Source of the DNA: Siphonodentalium dalli
Taxonomy: Eukaryota; Mollusca; Scaphopoda; Gadilida; Siphonodentaliidae
Length of the DNA: 64,000 nt
NCBI GenBank assembly: GCA_032622095.1
Contig: CP136067.1
Location: forward strand, 177,232,556 to 177,296,555
Direction: 5' to 3'
Numbering within the stretch: position 1 is the first letter of the stretch; every line of letters starts with the position of its first letter. The notes beneath the pieces were generated by a model. That model had not been told where the DNA came from. It saw nothing but the letters and a program-made list of their open reading frames with translations, and made no database searches. Positions 1-10,762 of this stretch are shown here, one piece after another. The position numbers were made by a program, and so were the translations under genes.

Positions 1-95
1 TATCAATAGTTCGTTTATTTATCGACCTATCGTATCCGTCGCTCCAAATTACGTCGAAAAAAATTTGGGGGTTCGAATGAGCCATGTCCGTTTAA
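1..95 (-). mobile_element. Partial copy of TTAA-type miniature element family 2
   Basis: The segment matches, in inverted orientation, the start of the elements at 56,388 and 57,247 and the right half of the one at 25,861-26,162. It reads GAGCCATGTCCGTTTAA at its end, with the TTAA target at 92-95. The copy is cut by the window edge. No coding capacity is seen. Confidence 0.6.
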
Positions 96-707
96 ACGCT
101 TCTTTTGATATAGATCGTATCATGAATATCCATACTCTGACTACACCCCTATATTTATATTCCACCCGTTCAAAACAAAAACACCGGCAACGTCTTGTGT
201 TCTAAGAGGGAATTATAATTTTTATAAGCTGATTTTGATTTGCATAGCATACAATCATTATAATTTGTCCCCGGTAATACATTCTATGTTTATTGTGCGA
301 TATGAACTCACAAAAATCATGCATGCAATGTCGAGCTGTGACCACCCCCAACTGTGAAATAGATTATTAGCAAGTATCAAATACATCTATTCCCTGCGTT
401 GTTGTTTCCCGTCAGAAGATTAAACAGTTCCCGTGTTTTGAATGGGTGGGTAGCTTCAAACATTCAACAAGCATCAAGACGAAATTGATATTGTGATAAA
501 CAGAAAAAAACATAAGAACAATATAACAGACATTTAATCTGAAGCAATGCGAAGAAGCAGACTAGCCGATTGATTGAGCCGGGGTCGACCCAACCATGCA
601 CTCGTCTTGAAGAGATATATAGGTGCATTGACCATCAGCTAAGCCGTATCCGCATGTCGATTTCTCAAGTTATACGACCGTCCTGGTACCACCAGGAATC
701 CTACATA
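96..707. other. Non-coding stretch with a dispersed-repeat remnant
   Basis: I see no gene here. Positions 240-420 (motif ATATGAACTCACAAAAATCATGCATGCAAT) resemble 21,140-21,240 and, more weakly, 25,350-25,400, so this is probably an old interspersed repeat. The rest is unrecognised AT-rich DNA leading into the Helitron array. Confidence 0.4.
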
Positions 708-1218
708 TCTATCTCATATATATTTTGAAGACCTCTGTCTGTATGTTTGTCTGTATCTTTGTCTGTATGTTTGTCTGTATCTTTGTCATTTATACAAATC
801 TACGATTCTCGACCGATCGGGACCAAACTTGGTACGTGTGTGTAGTTTGACCAGGCGGTGGACGTTGTCGTATTGGCGAGCCCGTGCGGCGCACGCTTCG
901 CGCATGCGCAGACGAGATATCGGAAACGGGTGGAGCTATCGACTTGAAATTTGGTATGTGAATGTATCTTGCCCCGGATACGAATTTTATCGGGTCGCCG
1001 AGCCCGTGCGACGCAGCTTCGCGCATGCGCAGACCAGATCTCGGAAACGGGTGGAGCTATCGACTTGAAATTTGGTTTTTGAATAGCCCGGACGACGTCG
1101 GGCTCATCATTAACTCATTGAAAAACAAAAAAATTAAATTAATTAAAAAAAATAATTAAACAAATTTAAAATTGTCATGTTTCTGGTGATTGCCGCCAGT
1201 GGCGGGCTAACCTGCTAG
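708..1218 (+). mobile_element. Helitron-like non-autonomous unit 1 (family A)
   Basis: The unit starts with TC after an A (A707^TCTATCTCATATA) and ends with CTAG followed by T. Nine bases before the CTAG is a GC-rich hairpin, CCGCC-AGT-GGCGG. TC start, CTRR end, subterminal hairpin and A/T insertion context are the hallmarks of Helitrons. The interior (829-1,080) holds two copies of a ~120-bp repeat with GCGCATGCGC and GGGTGGAGCTATCGACTTG. Short open frames here are repeat artefacts. No Rep/helicase is present, so movement would depend on an enzyme supplied elsewhere. Confidence 0.7.
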
Positions 1219-2347
1219 TCTATACTATATATTTTGAGACTTCGTATATATATGTGTGTGTGTGTGTGTGTGTACTTCATAGAATCCAAAACGCGTGTAC
1301 AGATTGAGATCAAATTTCGTATGTAAGTGTCAAATCACACCGACACGACCGTGGTCGCGGTTTAGAGAAGCTCAGAGCGCCCGTTCTCCAATCTCAAATC
1401 ACCGCAAAGGTACGGCGTGGGTTAATCAAGTCATTATTTAATGAGCGTTTGTTTTTGACGCATCTGTATAAAGAGCGTCTGTTTGCCATTCAACGTTATT
1501 TGCATCTGCAGAGAGATATACGGAACTACATTAAATTTAAAAAACATTTGTTTCTGACCAACCCTGCGAGCACGGATGGCGCGCTTTGTTTTTACAGTAT
1601 ATAGTTATATACCGAAATCATCCCAGATAATCACGAATATAGCATCAGATTTCTCCCCAGATATACCGTTATAAAGCTACTGGAATCTGCCAATCTACCG
1701 GAAATTCCAGGGAATGCCGATTGAGCTCAAACTTGCTACCCACGGGAAGTGTCATATATATGAGTGTGTCCTTTATAGACTCGAACCGATTGAGCTCAAA
1801 CTTGCTAAATAAGAAAATAGCCCCCAAGCCGTAAATATCAACAACAACGATATTACTAAATACACGTTTTCGGCAATGTGAGAGTTTTCGGGGAGCCGTG
1901 ATGCCAACAACAACGACCCGAAGCCCTGAATGCCAACAACAGATTCAATGCAATGTTATCTATTATGCAGAGAGATTTCACGACATTACGACGGGTACGG
2001 CAGACTCAAAATATTATGCAGACAGATTTCCCGACGGGAAGCGTTTGTTTTAAATTCAATGCAATGTTATCGTAGAAAGATTTCACGAAACAAAGAATGC
2101 GTTGTCTGTCGTTCCTAGGAAGGGGGGATTTCTACGAGTAAATTTTTCCGCCAGAAACAAAAAAAATAATTAGAACAATTTACAATTTAATTAAAACAAT
2201 TTAAAATTAAAAAAAATTAACAATAAAAAAACAATTCAGAAACAAAATATATTAAATTTAAAAAACATTAAATTCATACTCAAAAATGTCATGTTTCTGA
2301 AACAAAGCCATGGGACGAATGCCGCCAGTGGCGGGCTAACCTGCTAG
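1219..2347 (+). mobile_element. Helitron-like unit 2 (family A)
   Basis: It begins TCTATACTATATATTTTGAGAC directly after the CTAG of unit 1 and ends with the same CCGCC-AGT-GGCGG hairpin plus GCTAACCTGCTAG. A (TG)n run lies at 1,252-1,272. The interior from about 1,275 to 1,860 is nearly identical to 2,390-2,960 of unit 3, so the two arose by recent duplication or rolling-circle concatenation. The last 200 bp before the hairpin is A-rich. Confidence 0.7.
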
Positions 2348-3552
2348 TCTATACTATATATTTTGAGACTTCGTATATATGTACTTCATAGAATCCAAAA
2401 CGCGTGTACAGATTGAGCTCAAACTTCCTATGTAAGTGTCAAATCACACCGACACGACCGTGGTCGCAGTTTAGAGAAGCTCAGAGCACCCGTTCTCCAA
2501 TCTCAAATCACCGCAAAGGCACGGCGTGGGTTAATCAAGTGATTATTTAATGAGCGTTTGTTTTTGACGCATCTCTATAAAGAGCGTCTGTTTGCCATTC
2601 AACGTTATTTGCATCTGCAGAGAGATATACGGAACATACATTAAATTTAAAAAACATTTGTTTCTGACCAACTCTGCGAGCACGGATGGCGCGCTTTGTT
2701 TTTACAGTATATAGTTATATACCGAAATCATCCCAGATAATCACGAATATAGCATCAGATTTCTCCCCAGATATACCGTTATAAAGCTACTGGAATCTGC
2801 CAATCTACGGGAAATTCCAGGGAATGCCGATTGAGCTCAAACTTGCTACCTACGGGAAGTGTCATATATATGAGTGTGTCCTTTATAGACTCTAACCGAT
2901 TGAGCTCAAACTTGCTAAATAAGAAAATAGCCCCCAAGCCGTAAATATCAACAACAACGATATTGCTACCTACAGGGAGCAACGTTATTAGCATCTGCAG
3001 AATTATGCAGAGAGAAAGTGCTTTCCTATTTTTAGAACGCAACACATGTTTACGTCGCGTTGGTGATTGAGGTTCACAACGGGGTTAATTGACTGTCCGC
3101 TCTTTGCGACGGTGAGGTTCACGGCGGGGACTATTGACCAACACTCACAATTTCGTCTTTTGCATCAGATACCAACGCCTCGACCGATCGGGACGAAACT
3201 TGGTACGTGAGTGTAGTTTGACCAGGTGGTCGTCGCTGTCGTATTGGCGAGCCAGTGCGACGCCCGTGCAGCGCATGCGCAGACGAGATATCGGAAACGG
3301 GTGGAGCTATCGACTTGAAATTTGCTATGTGAATGTATCTTGCGCCGGATACGAATTTTATCGGGTCGCCGAGCCCGTGCGACGCCAGATTCGCGCATGC
3401 GCAGACCAGATCTCGGAAACGGGTGGAGCTATCGACTTGAAATTTGGTTTTTGAGTAGCCCGGTCCTGTACGGGGTTACATTGAAAAACTAAAATTAATG
3501 GATCGACCAAAGCCATGGGACGAATGCCGCCAGTGGCGGGCTAACCTGCTAG
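2348..3552 (+). mobile_element. Helitron-like unit 3 (family A)
   Basis: It starts with TCTATACTATATATTTTGAGAC directly after CTAG of unit 2. The first ~600 bp match unit 2. The second part (3,134-3,454) carries the GGGTGGAGCTATCGACTTG repeats of unit 1, so this unit is a mosaic of the contents of units 1 and 2. It ends with the standard hairpin and CTAG at 3,549-3,552. Confidence 0.7.
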
Positions 3553-4242
3553 TCTATCTCTTCTATATATTTTGAGAACTCCTTGTATTCGAGAGATAGC
3601 CCACACCCTCCGGACCTCAATGATATGATCGTGAATGAGTATTGATATACCCCACTAAACTTTGACAAACACCAGTAATGGTGTGTAGATCATTTACATA
3701 TCTCTCCTATATATTTTGATACAATCTATCTAATTTACATATCTCTCTTATATATTTATGTTTGTGTGTGTGTTGTACTTCATACAAATCTATGAATCTC
3801 GACCGATCGAGACGAAACTTGGTACGTGTGTGTATTTTGACCAGGCGGTGGTCGTTGTCGTATTGGCGAGCCCGTGCGACGCCCGTGCAGCGCATGCGCA
3901 GACGAGATCTCGGAAACGGGTGGAGCTATCGACTTGAAATTTGCTATGTGAATGTATCTTGCGCCGGGTACAGATTTTATCGGGTCGCCGAGCCCGTGCG
4001 ACGCCCGTGCAGCGCATGCGCAGACGAGATCTCGGAAACGGTGGAGCTATCGACTTGAAATTTGGCATGTGAATGTATCTTGCACCGGGTACAAATTTTC
4101 ATGCGCAGACCAGATCTCGGAAACTGGTGGAGCTACCGGGTACAAATTTTTCTTATTGAAACGCGTGGAGCTAAAAATTAAAAATAAATATATAAAAATG
4201 TCATGTTTCGGACACGCCGCCGGTGGCGGGCTAACCTGCTAG
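3553..4242 (+). mobile_element. Helitron-like unit 4 (family A)
   Basis: It opens TCTATCTCTTCTATATATTTTGAG and ends with GCCGCCGGTGGCGGGC followed by TAACCTGCTAG. Around 3,690-3,760 the 5'-end-like motif ATATCTCTCYTATATATTT recurs twice, suggesting internal re-initiation or a nested fragment. Positions 3,790-4,140 hold three copies of the 120-bp GGGTGGAGCTATCGACTTG repeat, the third degenerate. Confidence 0.65.
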
Positions 4243-5047
4243 TCTATACTATATATTTTGAGACTTCGTATGTGTGTATGTGTGTACTTCATAGAATCCA
4301 AAACGCGTGTACAGATTGAGATCAAATTTCCTATGTAAGTGTCAAATCCCACCGACACGAAAGTGGTCGCGGTTTAGAAAAGCTCAGAGCACCCGTTCTC
4401 CACTCCCATTCATCAAAATCAGCTCAAACGGCACGGCCGGGGTTAATAACGTCATTATATATATATATGAAGTCAGAGTCTCCAGAGTTATACGGGAACA
4501 AACACGTGTTTACGTCGTCTTGGGGGTCCACGATGGGAGTCTGACTTCAATGCAATGTTATCGCTCGAAACACGTGTTTACTTCGTGTTGAGGTTCACGA
4601 TGGGAGTCTGACAATTGTTATCGCTCGAAATAGTACATTAGGACGGGTACGAAATGCATTTATCTCGATTAAAAAGGCAGATCTCGGAAACGGGTGGAGC
4701 TATCGACTTGAAAATTGCAATGTGAATGTATCTTGCGCCGGGTACAAATTTTATCGGGTCGCCGAGCCCATGCGACGCCCGTGCAGCGCATGCGCAGACG
4801 AGATATCGGAAACGGGTGGAGCTATCGACTTGAAATTTGCTATGTGAATGTATCTTGGGCCGGGTACAAATTTGATCGGGTCGCCGAGTCCGTGCGAAGC
4901 CAGCTTCGCGCATGCGCAGACCAGATCTCGGAAACGGGTGGAGCTACCGGGTACAATTTTTTCTTATTGAAACGCGTGGAGCTAAAAATTAAAAAAAAAT
5001 ATAAACAATGTTTCGGACAAGCCGCCGGTGGCGGGCTAACCTGCTAG
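4243..5047 (+). mobile_element. Helitron-like unit 5 (family A)
   Basis: It starts TCTATACTATATATTTTGAGAC right after CTAG of unit 4 and ends with the hairpin CCGCC-GGT-GGCGG and CTAG at 5,044-5,047. It is a mosaic: the 5' part is like unit 2, and 4,680-4,960 is like unit 4. No protein is encoded. Confidence 0.65.
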
Positions 5048-6207
5048 TACTATATATTTTGAGACTTCGTATATATGTACTTCATAGAATCGAAAAAGGT
5101 TCGCTCGATTGAGTTCAAACTTCCCATCTAAATGTAAAAACACACGGGAATCGTCGTCGCGGCGTTTTGGAGAAGCTCAGAGCACGCGTTCTCCACTCTC
5201 AAAATCACCGCAAAGGCACGGCGGGGGTTAATCAAGTGATCATTTAATGAGCGTTTGTTTTTGACGCATCTCTATAAAGAGCGTCTGTTTCCCATTCAAC
5301 GTTATTCGCATCTGCAGAGTTATACGGCAACATTGACTGCATTTCCTATGCGGGGAGATTTATTGGATGTAGTACGCTTACAACATCATTGTTATAGTAT
5401 GTATGACACTTAGGTCAGGGCTTAGGGGGGGGGTAGTTATAGGCATAATGCTTCTCAGAAATCCCGGTTACAAACCAACACTCACAATTTCGTATTTACG
5501 CAAACGTTATCGCTCGAACACAGAGAGAAAGTGCTTTCCTATTTTTTAGAACGCAACACATGTTTACGTCGCGTTGGGGTTCACCACGGGGACTATTGAC
5601 CAACACTCACAATTTCGTCTTTTGCATCAGATACCAACACCTCGACCGATCGGGACGAAACTTGGTACGTGAGTGTAAATTACGCCGCGTTGGTGACTGG
5701 GAAATTCCAGGGAATGCCGATTGAGCTCAAACTTGCTACCTACGGGAAGTGTCATATATGTGAGTGTCTCCTTTATAGACTCGAACCGATTGAGCTCAAA
5801 CTTGCTAAATATTGACTGGGAAATTACAGGGAATGCCGATTGAGCTCAAACTTGCTACCTACGGGAAGTGTCATATATATGTGTGTGTCCTTTATAGACT
5901 CGAACCGATTGAGCTCAAACTTGCTAAATACGAGAAGTGTCATGGACGGGTTCATTGAAAAACAAAAAAAAATCCGGTAAAATTGAAAAACAAAATTAAA
6001 AAGGCACAATTAACTCATTGAAAAACAAAAACATCGCGTAAAATTTAAACACAAAAACAACAAAAATTAACTCATTGAAAAACAAAAAATTAAATTAATT
6101 AAAAAAACTAATTAAAACTTAAAAATTGTCATGTTTCTGACTATTGCCGCCAGTAGTTCTCAAAATATATAGTAGAAAACGCCGCCGGTGGCGGGCTAAC
6201 CTGCTAG
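5048..6207 (+). mobile_element. Helitron-like unit 6 (family A), 5' end trimmed
   Basis: After CTAG of unit 5 the sequence reads TACTATATATTTTGAGAC, so the first four bases (TCTA) of the usual 5' end are missing. It ends with GCCGCCGGTGGCGGGC...CTAG. Just before that, at about 6,140-6,175, an extra half-hairpin (GCCGCCAGTAG) is followed by TTCTCAAAATATATAGTAG, which is the 5' end in inverse orientation, a sign of a small inversion or abortive event at the 3' end. Confidence 0.6.
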
Positions 6208-6863
6208 TCTATTATATATTTTGGAAGATCTGTCTGTGTGTGTGTCTGTCTGTGTATCTGTAATCGATGGACTCGAAAACGGCAAAGCCGATTTCGATGA
6301 AACTTGGTATGTGTGGGTATTTTCGGCCGGGGAGTGACATGGGCCTATTAATTTGCCCGTGCGACCTGACCTTGACCTTGAAATCGGGTAATTTCAAGGT
6401 CAAACGCCCGAATATCACGGGATTTCGATGAAACTTGGTATGTGGGTGTATTTTCGGTCGGGGAGTGGCATAAACCTATTAATTTGCCCGTGCGACTTGA
6501 CCTTGACCTTGAAATCGGGTCATTTCAAGGTCAAATCGCGAATTTTGATGGGATTTCCACGAAATTTGATACATAGGGTTACTATTGTCCACTGAGTATT
6601 TTGGACGTGTCAAATAGTGACCCCGGCCTGACCTTGACCTTCTAAATGATCAATTCAAGGTCAAAACGGGTAAAACCTGATGGATTTCGACGGGCACGTT
6701 TGTGAATGAATGATGCTTTAATCTCAGCCATTTTTACATGGAACATGAGCGAAAGGTACTTTTGTCCGGGCAGTGTTTTGGACTGGTCAAATCGTGACGC
6801 CACTTGACCTTCAAAATGGACAATTCAAGGTCAAAGCCCGGACGAAGTTGGGTCACCTTCTAG
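6208..6863 (+). mobile_element. Helitron-like unit 7 (family B)
   Basis: It starts TCTATTATATATTTTGGAAG directly after CTAG of unit 6. The 3' end differs from family A: CCC(G)GAC-GAA-GTYGGG hairpin, then TCACCTTCTAG. The interior consists of ~130-bp repeats with the inverted pair TTGACCTTGA...TCAAGGTCAA around AATCGGGT. Family A and B therefore share 5' ends but have different 3' hairpins and interiors. Confidence 0.7.
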
Positions 6864-6873
6864 TATATATATA

Positions 6874-7956
6874 TATCTATTATATATTTTGGAAGATCTG
6901 TGTGTCTGTCTGTCTGTTCGCGATGAACTCGAAAACGGCCGACTCGATTTTGATGAAACTTGGTATGTGGGGGTATTTTCGGCCGGGGACGAACATAGGC
7001 ATATTAATTTGTCCGTGCGACGTCACCTTGACCTTGAAATCGGGTCATTTCAAGGTCAAACGCCCGAATATCACGGGATTTCGATGAAACTTGGTATGTG
7101 GGGGTACCTTCGTATGGGGAGTCTCATAAGCATATTCATTTGTCCGTGCGATGTGACCTTGACCTTGAAATCGGGTCATTTCAAGGTCAAACGCCCGAAT
7201 ATCACGGGATTTCGATGAAACTTGGTATGTGTGGGTACATTCGTACGGGGAGTCTCATAGGCATATTCAGTTGCCCGTGCGACGTGACCTTGACCTTGAA
7301 ATCGGGTCAATTCAAGGTCAAATCGACAATTTTGATGGGATTTCGACGAAATTTGATACATGGGGTTACTGTTGTCCACTGTGTGTTTTGGACGGGTCAT
7401 ATCGTGATCCCGACCTCACCTTGACCTTCAAAATGATCAATTCGAGGTCAAATCGGGTAAAACCGGATGGATTTCGACGGGCACGTTTGTCGGGTACTTT
7501 TACCCCACTTGACCTTGACCTTCAAAATGGACAATTCAAACGCCCGAATATCACGGGATTTCGATGAAACTTGGTATGTGGGGGTACTTTCGTATGGGGA
7601 GTCTCATAAGCATATTCATTTGCCCGTGCGACATGACATTGACCTTGAAATCGGGTCAATTCAAGGTCAAATCGCCAATTTTGATGGGATTTCGATGAAA
7701 TTTTATACATAGGGTTTCTTTTGTCCACTGACTGTTTAGGACGGGTCGAATCGTGACCTCGACCTGACCTTGACCTTCAAAATGATCAATTCAAGGTCAA
7801 ATCGGGTAAAACCGGATGGATTTCGACGGGCACGTTTGTCGGGTACTTTTGTCCGGGCTGTGTTTTGGACTGGTCAAATCGTGACCCCACTTGACCTTGA
7901 CCTTCAAAATGGACAATTCAAGGTCAAAGCCCGGACGAAGTCGGGTCACCTTCTAG
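6874..7956 (+). mobile_element. Helitron-like unit 8 (family B)
   Basis: It is separated from unit 7 by a 10-bp TATA-type spacer and begins A^TCTATTATATATTTTGG. It ends CCCGGACGAAGTCGGGTCACC...CTAG. Roughly eight ~130-bp repeats fill it, each with GATTTCGATGAAACTTGGTA and paired TGACCTTGA/TCAAGGTCA boxes. Open frames of ~100 codons run through the repeats but only because the period lacks stops; they show no protein family. Confidence 0.7.
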
Positions 7957-8007
7957 TACGTATATATAATCTGAGATTAGACAAATGAATAAATACAGTA
8001 TCACCCT

Positions 8008-8425
8008 GTTAAAAGAATAGCTGGCATAGACTCCATGTTTTGAAAAAAGTGAAAAATATCTGTTTCGAGTCGAGGAACCCATCTATCAAAGCTCAGAGTT
8101 ATTAGATATCGATTTTTGAAATCTATTATTTTTCACCATCGAGAATTAATAGTGGCCCAGTAAACAGTCATAATCGGACCAAATTGCGGATGAAGATGGA
8201 TAACTCTAGAATCAAGAGGCTTTCTGTTGATAATAAAGCCAAATTTCGTCGTACAACATGTTGATAAATAACACGTTTCGGGCAATTTTATACTTTTGTT
8301 GACAGTGGTTAGCATTATTTTGGGGCATTTAATCGTTCTGATAACTGAAGCGGCATTTCTAAAAATGTTGTTGTTGTTGGAATCTGATTATATGGGGACC
8401 ATCGAATAGGATTGAGAACCTTTAA
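8008..8425 (-). mobile_element. TTAA-type miniature element family 1, diverged copy
   Basis: In inverted orientation it matches the intact copy at 50,023-50,512 (shared stretches include GAGTCGAGGAACCCATC, the GTTGACAGTGGTTAGCAT block and GGGGACCATC). Its right end reads GGATTGAGAACCTTTAA with TTAA at 8,422-8,425. The left terminus is degraded, with a plausible TTAA at 8,008. Non-coding. Confidence 0.55.
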
Positions 8426-8515
8426 TTCACATTTTGGCTATATTATTGTTTATTATCTTGGATTGTCATAGTCTTTCACTTGACTTATTGGGATAGGTTG
8501 GGTGCTGTTGGTCGT

Positions 8516-8544
8516 GGGGGGGGGGGGGGGGGGGCGGGGGGGGG
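8516..8544. repeat. Poly-G tract (G19 C G9)
   Basis: An almost uninterrupted guanine run in otherwise AT-rich DNA. It is the longest of several G or C runs of 13 or more bases in the window (10,443; 12,503; 12,797; 22,147; 61,963 as C). Confidence 0.9.
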
Positions 8545-10540
8545 TAATATGTGTTTCACACGGCATACTATGGTGTTGCCTGAATTCCTTTGATACAGAT
8601 TTGAGTCGAAACATAACGCTCAGTCGCACATGTACCGACAAATAAATGGACATTTCCTGTCAATCAAAACACTATTAGCAGCTATTTTCGACCAATCATC
8701 GAATGAGCCGTCTTTGGCTGCGTTGCAAATTCTGATGCCATCTTTCTTCACCCTAATTTGGATATCCCTGCAAACACTCAGTGTTAATATTTGCCGCAGA
8801 ATTTTTTAGCCCTATTTTATTTTGGTTTTTCTGAGGTTTCTTTCCATTACAGCTTGTCCGTTTTATTAGCGGGGGGAATGACCGTTACGATGATTAATTT
8901 CACAGGCTTCCATGCACGCGGCGAGCAACGACCCTCGAAAATTGCAATGCACCTGATAGTTCACATTTATGAAAAGGTTAATTACTCTGGGAAATCCTTC
9001 CTTGGTTATTGTATAGCTCAGTTTTACTGGCAGAGAGGGTAAATTTACTTGGACAATCCGGGTTCATATCCCTCATTTTACGCTGAAAAGAACGATCTAT
9101 GCGACATTTAAATTGCGATAACATTGTCCACACGCATATAAAGTGCACGGGTCCTGCTTCTTGTTAGGAAATTTGGATTCATATTCTTACGGGGTCTTAT
9201 AGGTTTCCAGAGGGATACGACAACGAACGGCCCCGTAATGCATATATACTTTCCCCTTTAAATTCCATTGGACATTCAAAAGGATAACATGCATGTTGGC
9301 GGTATATGCATGGGACATAAACGATTTGTCGCGTTGTCAGCATTTAACTTGTGAATAAGGTAATTTTGAGCCACATATATTTGTAATTTTTGGGGTTTTA
9401 ATGGGCGTGGCTGGAGTGTCTCCGTTGGGGTGTCTACCTCAAAATTTCCAACTTCACCCCCTCCTTTAACCAGCCAGTCTCCTCTCTTAGGTTCAAACTT
9501 CCCAACTGCTGTTAATTTACAACCTGGCACCCCCCTGAGTTTGAAACATTTCCAACTAATGGCTATTTCTTATCACAATTTTGAAAAAACAATATGCTGA
9601 TGTTGATCTAATGTTGATCTAAAACAACATATATTACACACTAATTACAGGTTGGAAAATCAAATAATGAGAATAATTTCAACCTATAGGTGGTGTAAAA
9701 ATGTCTAACTATAATGCATGCATGAAATGCCCAACTGCATGTTCGAACATTTGGACATGAGTTGGGGGTGTGGGTGAGACACCCAATCCCCCTGTCGCTA
9801 CGTCCCTGTGAACGGTCCCCCCGTGCTTATCAATCTCTACCAGAGCGCACCAGTCATACCTCCTTTCTGACTCTGTCACCGGCTGGGTACTAGTTTACAT
9901 TTCTATATTTAGCGCGGGGTTTTCCGAACAAAATGGCGAAAACCGATCGCCCAAAGGTAAATTTCCTATGTGCTTTGAGAACAATTCCCGCACTAAAAAC
10001 TTAATGACAGAATGGAGGATCAGATCGGTAGTTTTGGTGACGATTTTCGCAAGCAACTCGTCAAAATTGGAGCAAATTAGAACTCTTGTGTCTGACTTGC
10101 CATGCGTGTTGTCGTGACATTGTCTTCCATGTGCGTTTTGACTTTTGTGTTGATAAACTAATCGGAGAACCGAATCACACCGTTTCGAAATATAGTTCTT
10201 CGATTTTAGTGGGACTTTTTTAGGACGACCAGCTGGGCGCAGCCCAACCGCGCATGTGTTGCGTATCAACATATGCGCTGGTCGTCCTTATCACAACCCA
10301 AAAGGGTTGTTTTACGGTATTGCGTAAGCGACGCAAGTATAGTTGTGACGTCAGTAATTTATATACCCCATCAACATGAAACAAGAAATTCAATTAATTG
10401 AGGAAACACACACACTGTCCTGAGTGGTATTGATAAGCTATCGGGGGGGGGGGGGTCCAACAGCTTGAATGTGGGAATAACCCACCATTTATGGTAGGTA
10501 TTCATCCAGGCAGTTTCTCAATTGATGACTGATGTACATA
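8545..10540. other. No recognisable gene; one unassigned 125-codon open frame
   Basis: The stretch is mostly featureless. On the minus strand an open frame of 125 codons (10,272-9,895) starts MLIRNTCAVGLRPAGRPKK, with a GRPKK AT-hook-like tetrad, but I recognise no family and see no splice sites that would support an exon. Overlapping its start, 10,223-10,290 carries the inverted pair GGACGACCAGC / GCTGGTCGTCC separated by about 45 bp. A G13 run is at 10,443-10,455. Confidence 0.35.
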
Positions 10541-10554
10541 TATAGCTTTTTTTT

Positions 10555-10760
10555 AATTAAGCGCAAGAAGAGCTAATTGTGCTTAAGCACAATAAGGGAT
10601 GTTCCTTATTACGCTTATAAGCTCAATAAGGGAATCTCTATTGTGCTTAAGTGGAATAAGGGAATATTTAATTGCGCTTAAGCGCAAAGCGCAATGAAGA
10701 ATATTCAAATTGCGCTGATAAAGCCCAATAATGAATCTCTTAACAAGGAATAATATATTA
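10555..10760. repeat. Degenerate GCTTAAGC palindrome array, left part
   Basis: The motif TTGYGCTTAAGCRCAA and relatives (TTGTGCTTAAGCACAA, ATTGCGCTTAAGCGCAA, AATAAGGGAAT spacers) recur every 30-50 bp. The same array resumes at about 11,470-11,600 after the Helitron at 10,763-11,368, so the array was the insertion target. Confidence 0.65.
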
Positions 10761-10762
10761 TA

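Noticed and set aside
3134-5047. Open frames with repeated RMRRRDIGNGWSYRLEI
   Set aside because: Product of the GGGTGGAGCTATCGACTTG minisatellite inside Helitron units, present on both strands.
6773-7712. Several ~105-codon overlapping open frames (WYVGV...GSFQGQTPEYHGI)
   Set aside because: They are translations of the 130-bp Helitron repeat in different frames; no protein family and no start or regulatory context.
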